From: a bacterium
Lineage (GTDB): Bacteria; Omnitrophota; Gorgyraeia; Gygaellales; Profunditerraquicolaceae
DNA length: 32,746 nt
Reading direction: 5' to 3'
Assembly (NCBI GenBank): GCA_004298075.1
Contig: SCRK01000264.1
Span: forward strand, 1 to 32,746
This document shows positions 32,360 through 32,746 of this stretch, piece by piece (the stretch's first letter is position 1; each line of letters opens with the position of its first letter). A program made the position numbers and the translations under genes. Below the pieces are notes generated by a model. That model saw nothing but the letters and a program-made list of their open reading frames with translations. It was not told the origin of the DNA and ran no database searches.

Positions 32360-32621
32360 TAGTGCCATTGATCCTGTATACCGGAATGTGCCTATTACGG
32401 GCAGCAGCAATGCAACCGATGACAGTGCTAATATCGGTGCCGAAGAGCTCCTCCCAGGAATCTGCGCGGCCGTTTCGTGTGTACACGTGTCCGCTGATTT
32501 CGTTAATAAGGAAGAGCCTGAGATGCCCATCTCCGTTCTTTGCAGCTGCGAAAATAGTGTGGTCCTTAGTGAACTCGACGATGTGATCGAACAGTAACTC
32601 ATTGAATTTAATAGGTGCCAT
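32340..32621 (-). CDS. Small 93-aa protein of unknown function, overlapping the start of the giant ORF by about 20 nt (possible translational coupling)
   Basis: ORF MAPIKFNELLFDHIVEFTKDHTIFAAAKNGDGHLRLFLINEISGHVYTRNGRADSWEELFGTDISTVIGCIAAARNRHIPVYRINGTNGERPQ, preceded by a near-perfect AGGAGGTG Shine-Dalgarno 4 nt before the ATG. Confidence 0.65.
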   Translation of the reverse strand: MAPIKFNELLFDHIVEFTKDHTIFAAAKNGDGHLRLFLINEISGHVYTRNGRADSWEELFGTDISTVIGCIAAARNRHIPVYRINGTNGERPQ

Positions 32622-32625
32622 GGTT

Positions 32626-32633
32626 CACCTCCT
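32626..32633 (-). promoter_or_regulatory. Shine-Dalgarno AGGAGGTG for the 93-aa ORF
   Basis: Plus-strand cacctcct; minus-strand reading AGGAGGTGAACCATGGCACC. Confidence 0.85.
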
Positions 32634-32640
32634 GTTATTT

Positions 32641-32705
32641 GTTGTCCCGAGAGCCACAGAGGGGTCATCGCCTGGAGGGGGCGCTCTATGACCCTCGGGA
32701 ACAAC
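32641..32705 (-). promoter_or_regulatory. Structured 5' leader / stem-loop upstream of the 93-aa ORF
   Basis: Arms gttgtcccgag (32641-32651) and ctcgggaacaac (32694-32705), inner gggtcat/atgaccc, and an apical cgcc...ggcg. Located just upstream of the Shine-Dalgarno and not followed by a T-tract. Confidence 0.6.
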
Positions 32706-32746
32706 AAAACCGCATTTCCTATACCTGCCACGGTAGTTAGGAAGAG

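Noticed and set aside
363-32597. The numerous plus-strand ORFs in the supplied track (e.g. 22392..22928, 25085..25621, 32193..32597)
   Set aside because: All but the rightmost extremity lie antisense to the giant minus-strand frame, are short, and their translations are low-complexity or Ser/Leu/Phe-rich as expected from antisense reading. None showed a convincing domain.
32641-32705. Hairpin as a Rho-independent terminator
   Set aside because: No T-tract on either strand after the stem, and it lies just upstream of a strong Shine-Dalgarno.
1-32746. CRISPR array, tRNA/rRNA genes, transposase or phage genes
   Set aside because: No regularly spaced direct repeats, no cloverleaf or rRNA-like segment and no recognisable transposase or phage protein noticed on reading the sequence.

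Overview
The window is dominated by one giant gene that the supplied ORF track does not list, presumably because it has no stop codon inside the window. I read the minus strand line by line in the frame whose codons begin at positions congruent to 1 mod 3. I found no stop codon from position 32746 down to position 2 (about 10,915 codons). From the most plausible start region (ATG at 32359 or 32281) this gives a single ORF of about 10,786 codons that still runs off the left edge. It is a multi-domain, multi-pass membrane protein. In N-to-C order (descending coordinates) I can recognise: N-terminal membrane anchor; JAMM/MPN-like motif; internal signal-peptide-like segment; GNAT-like domain; two large TM blocks; coiled coil; PG_binding_1-type peptidoglycan-binding domain; Pro/Lys-rich linker; LytM/M23-like domain with HxxxD and HxH; long beta-rich region; more TM blocks; a threefold 'WYPFY' repeat; a TM-rich block; a degenerate nucleotidyltransferase-like GG-x-TRLG motif; a radical SAM CxxxCxxC domain bracketed by two copies of a near-identical module; a CPBP/Rce1-like membrane protease; an HD-like region; an internal lipobox-like segment; and a histidine-kinase DHp/HATPase pair. 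A short motif, [VS]AESPL-x(0,2)-GAV, and looser SSPV/SPL variants recur at apparent domain boundaries. Upstream of the giant frame are a structured leader, a strong Shine-Dalgarno and a 93-aa ORF that overlaps the giant ORF start. The architecture resembles giant proteins reported from Candidatus Omnitrophota, but the taxonomic assignment is inference. No tRNA, rRNA, CRISPR array or transposase gene was recognised.
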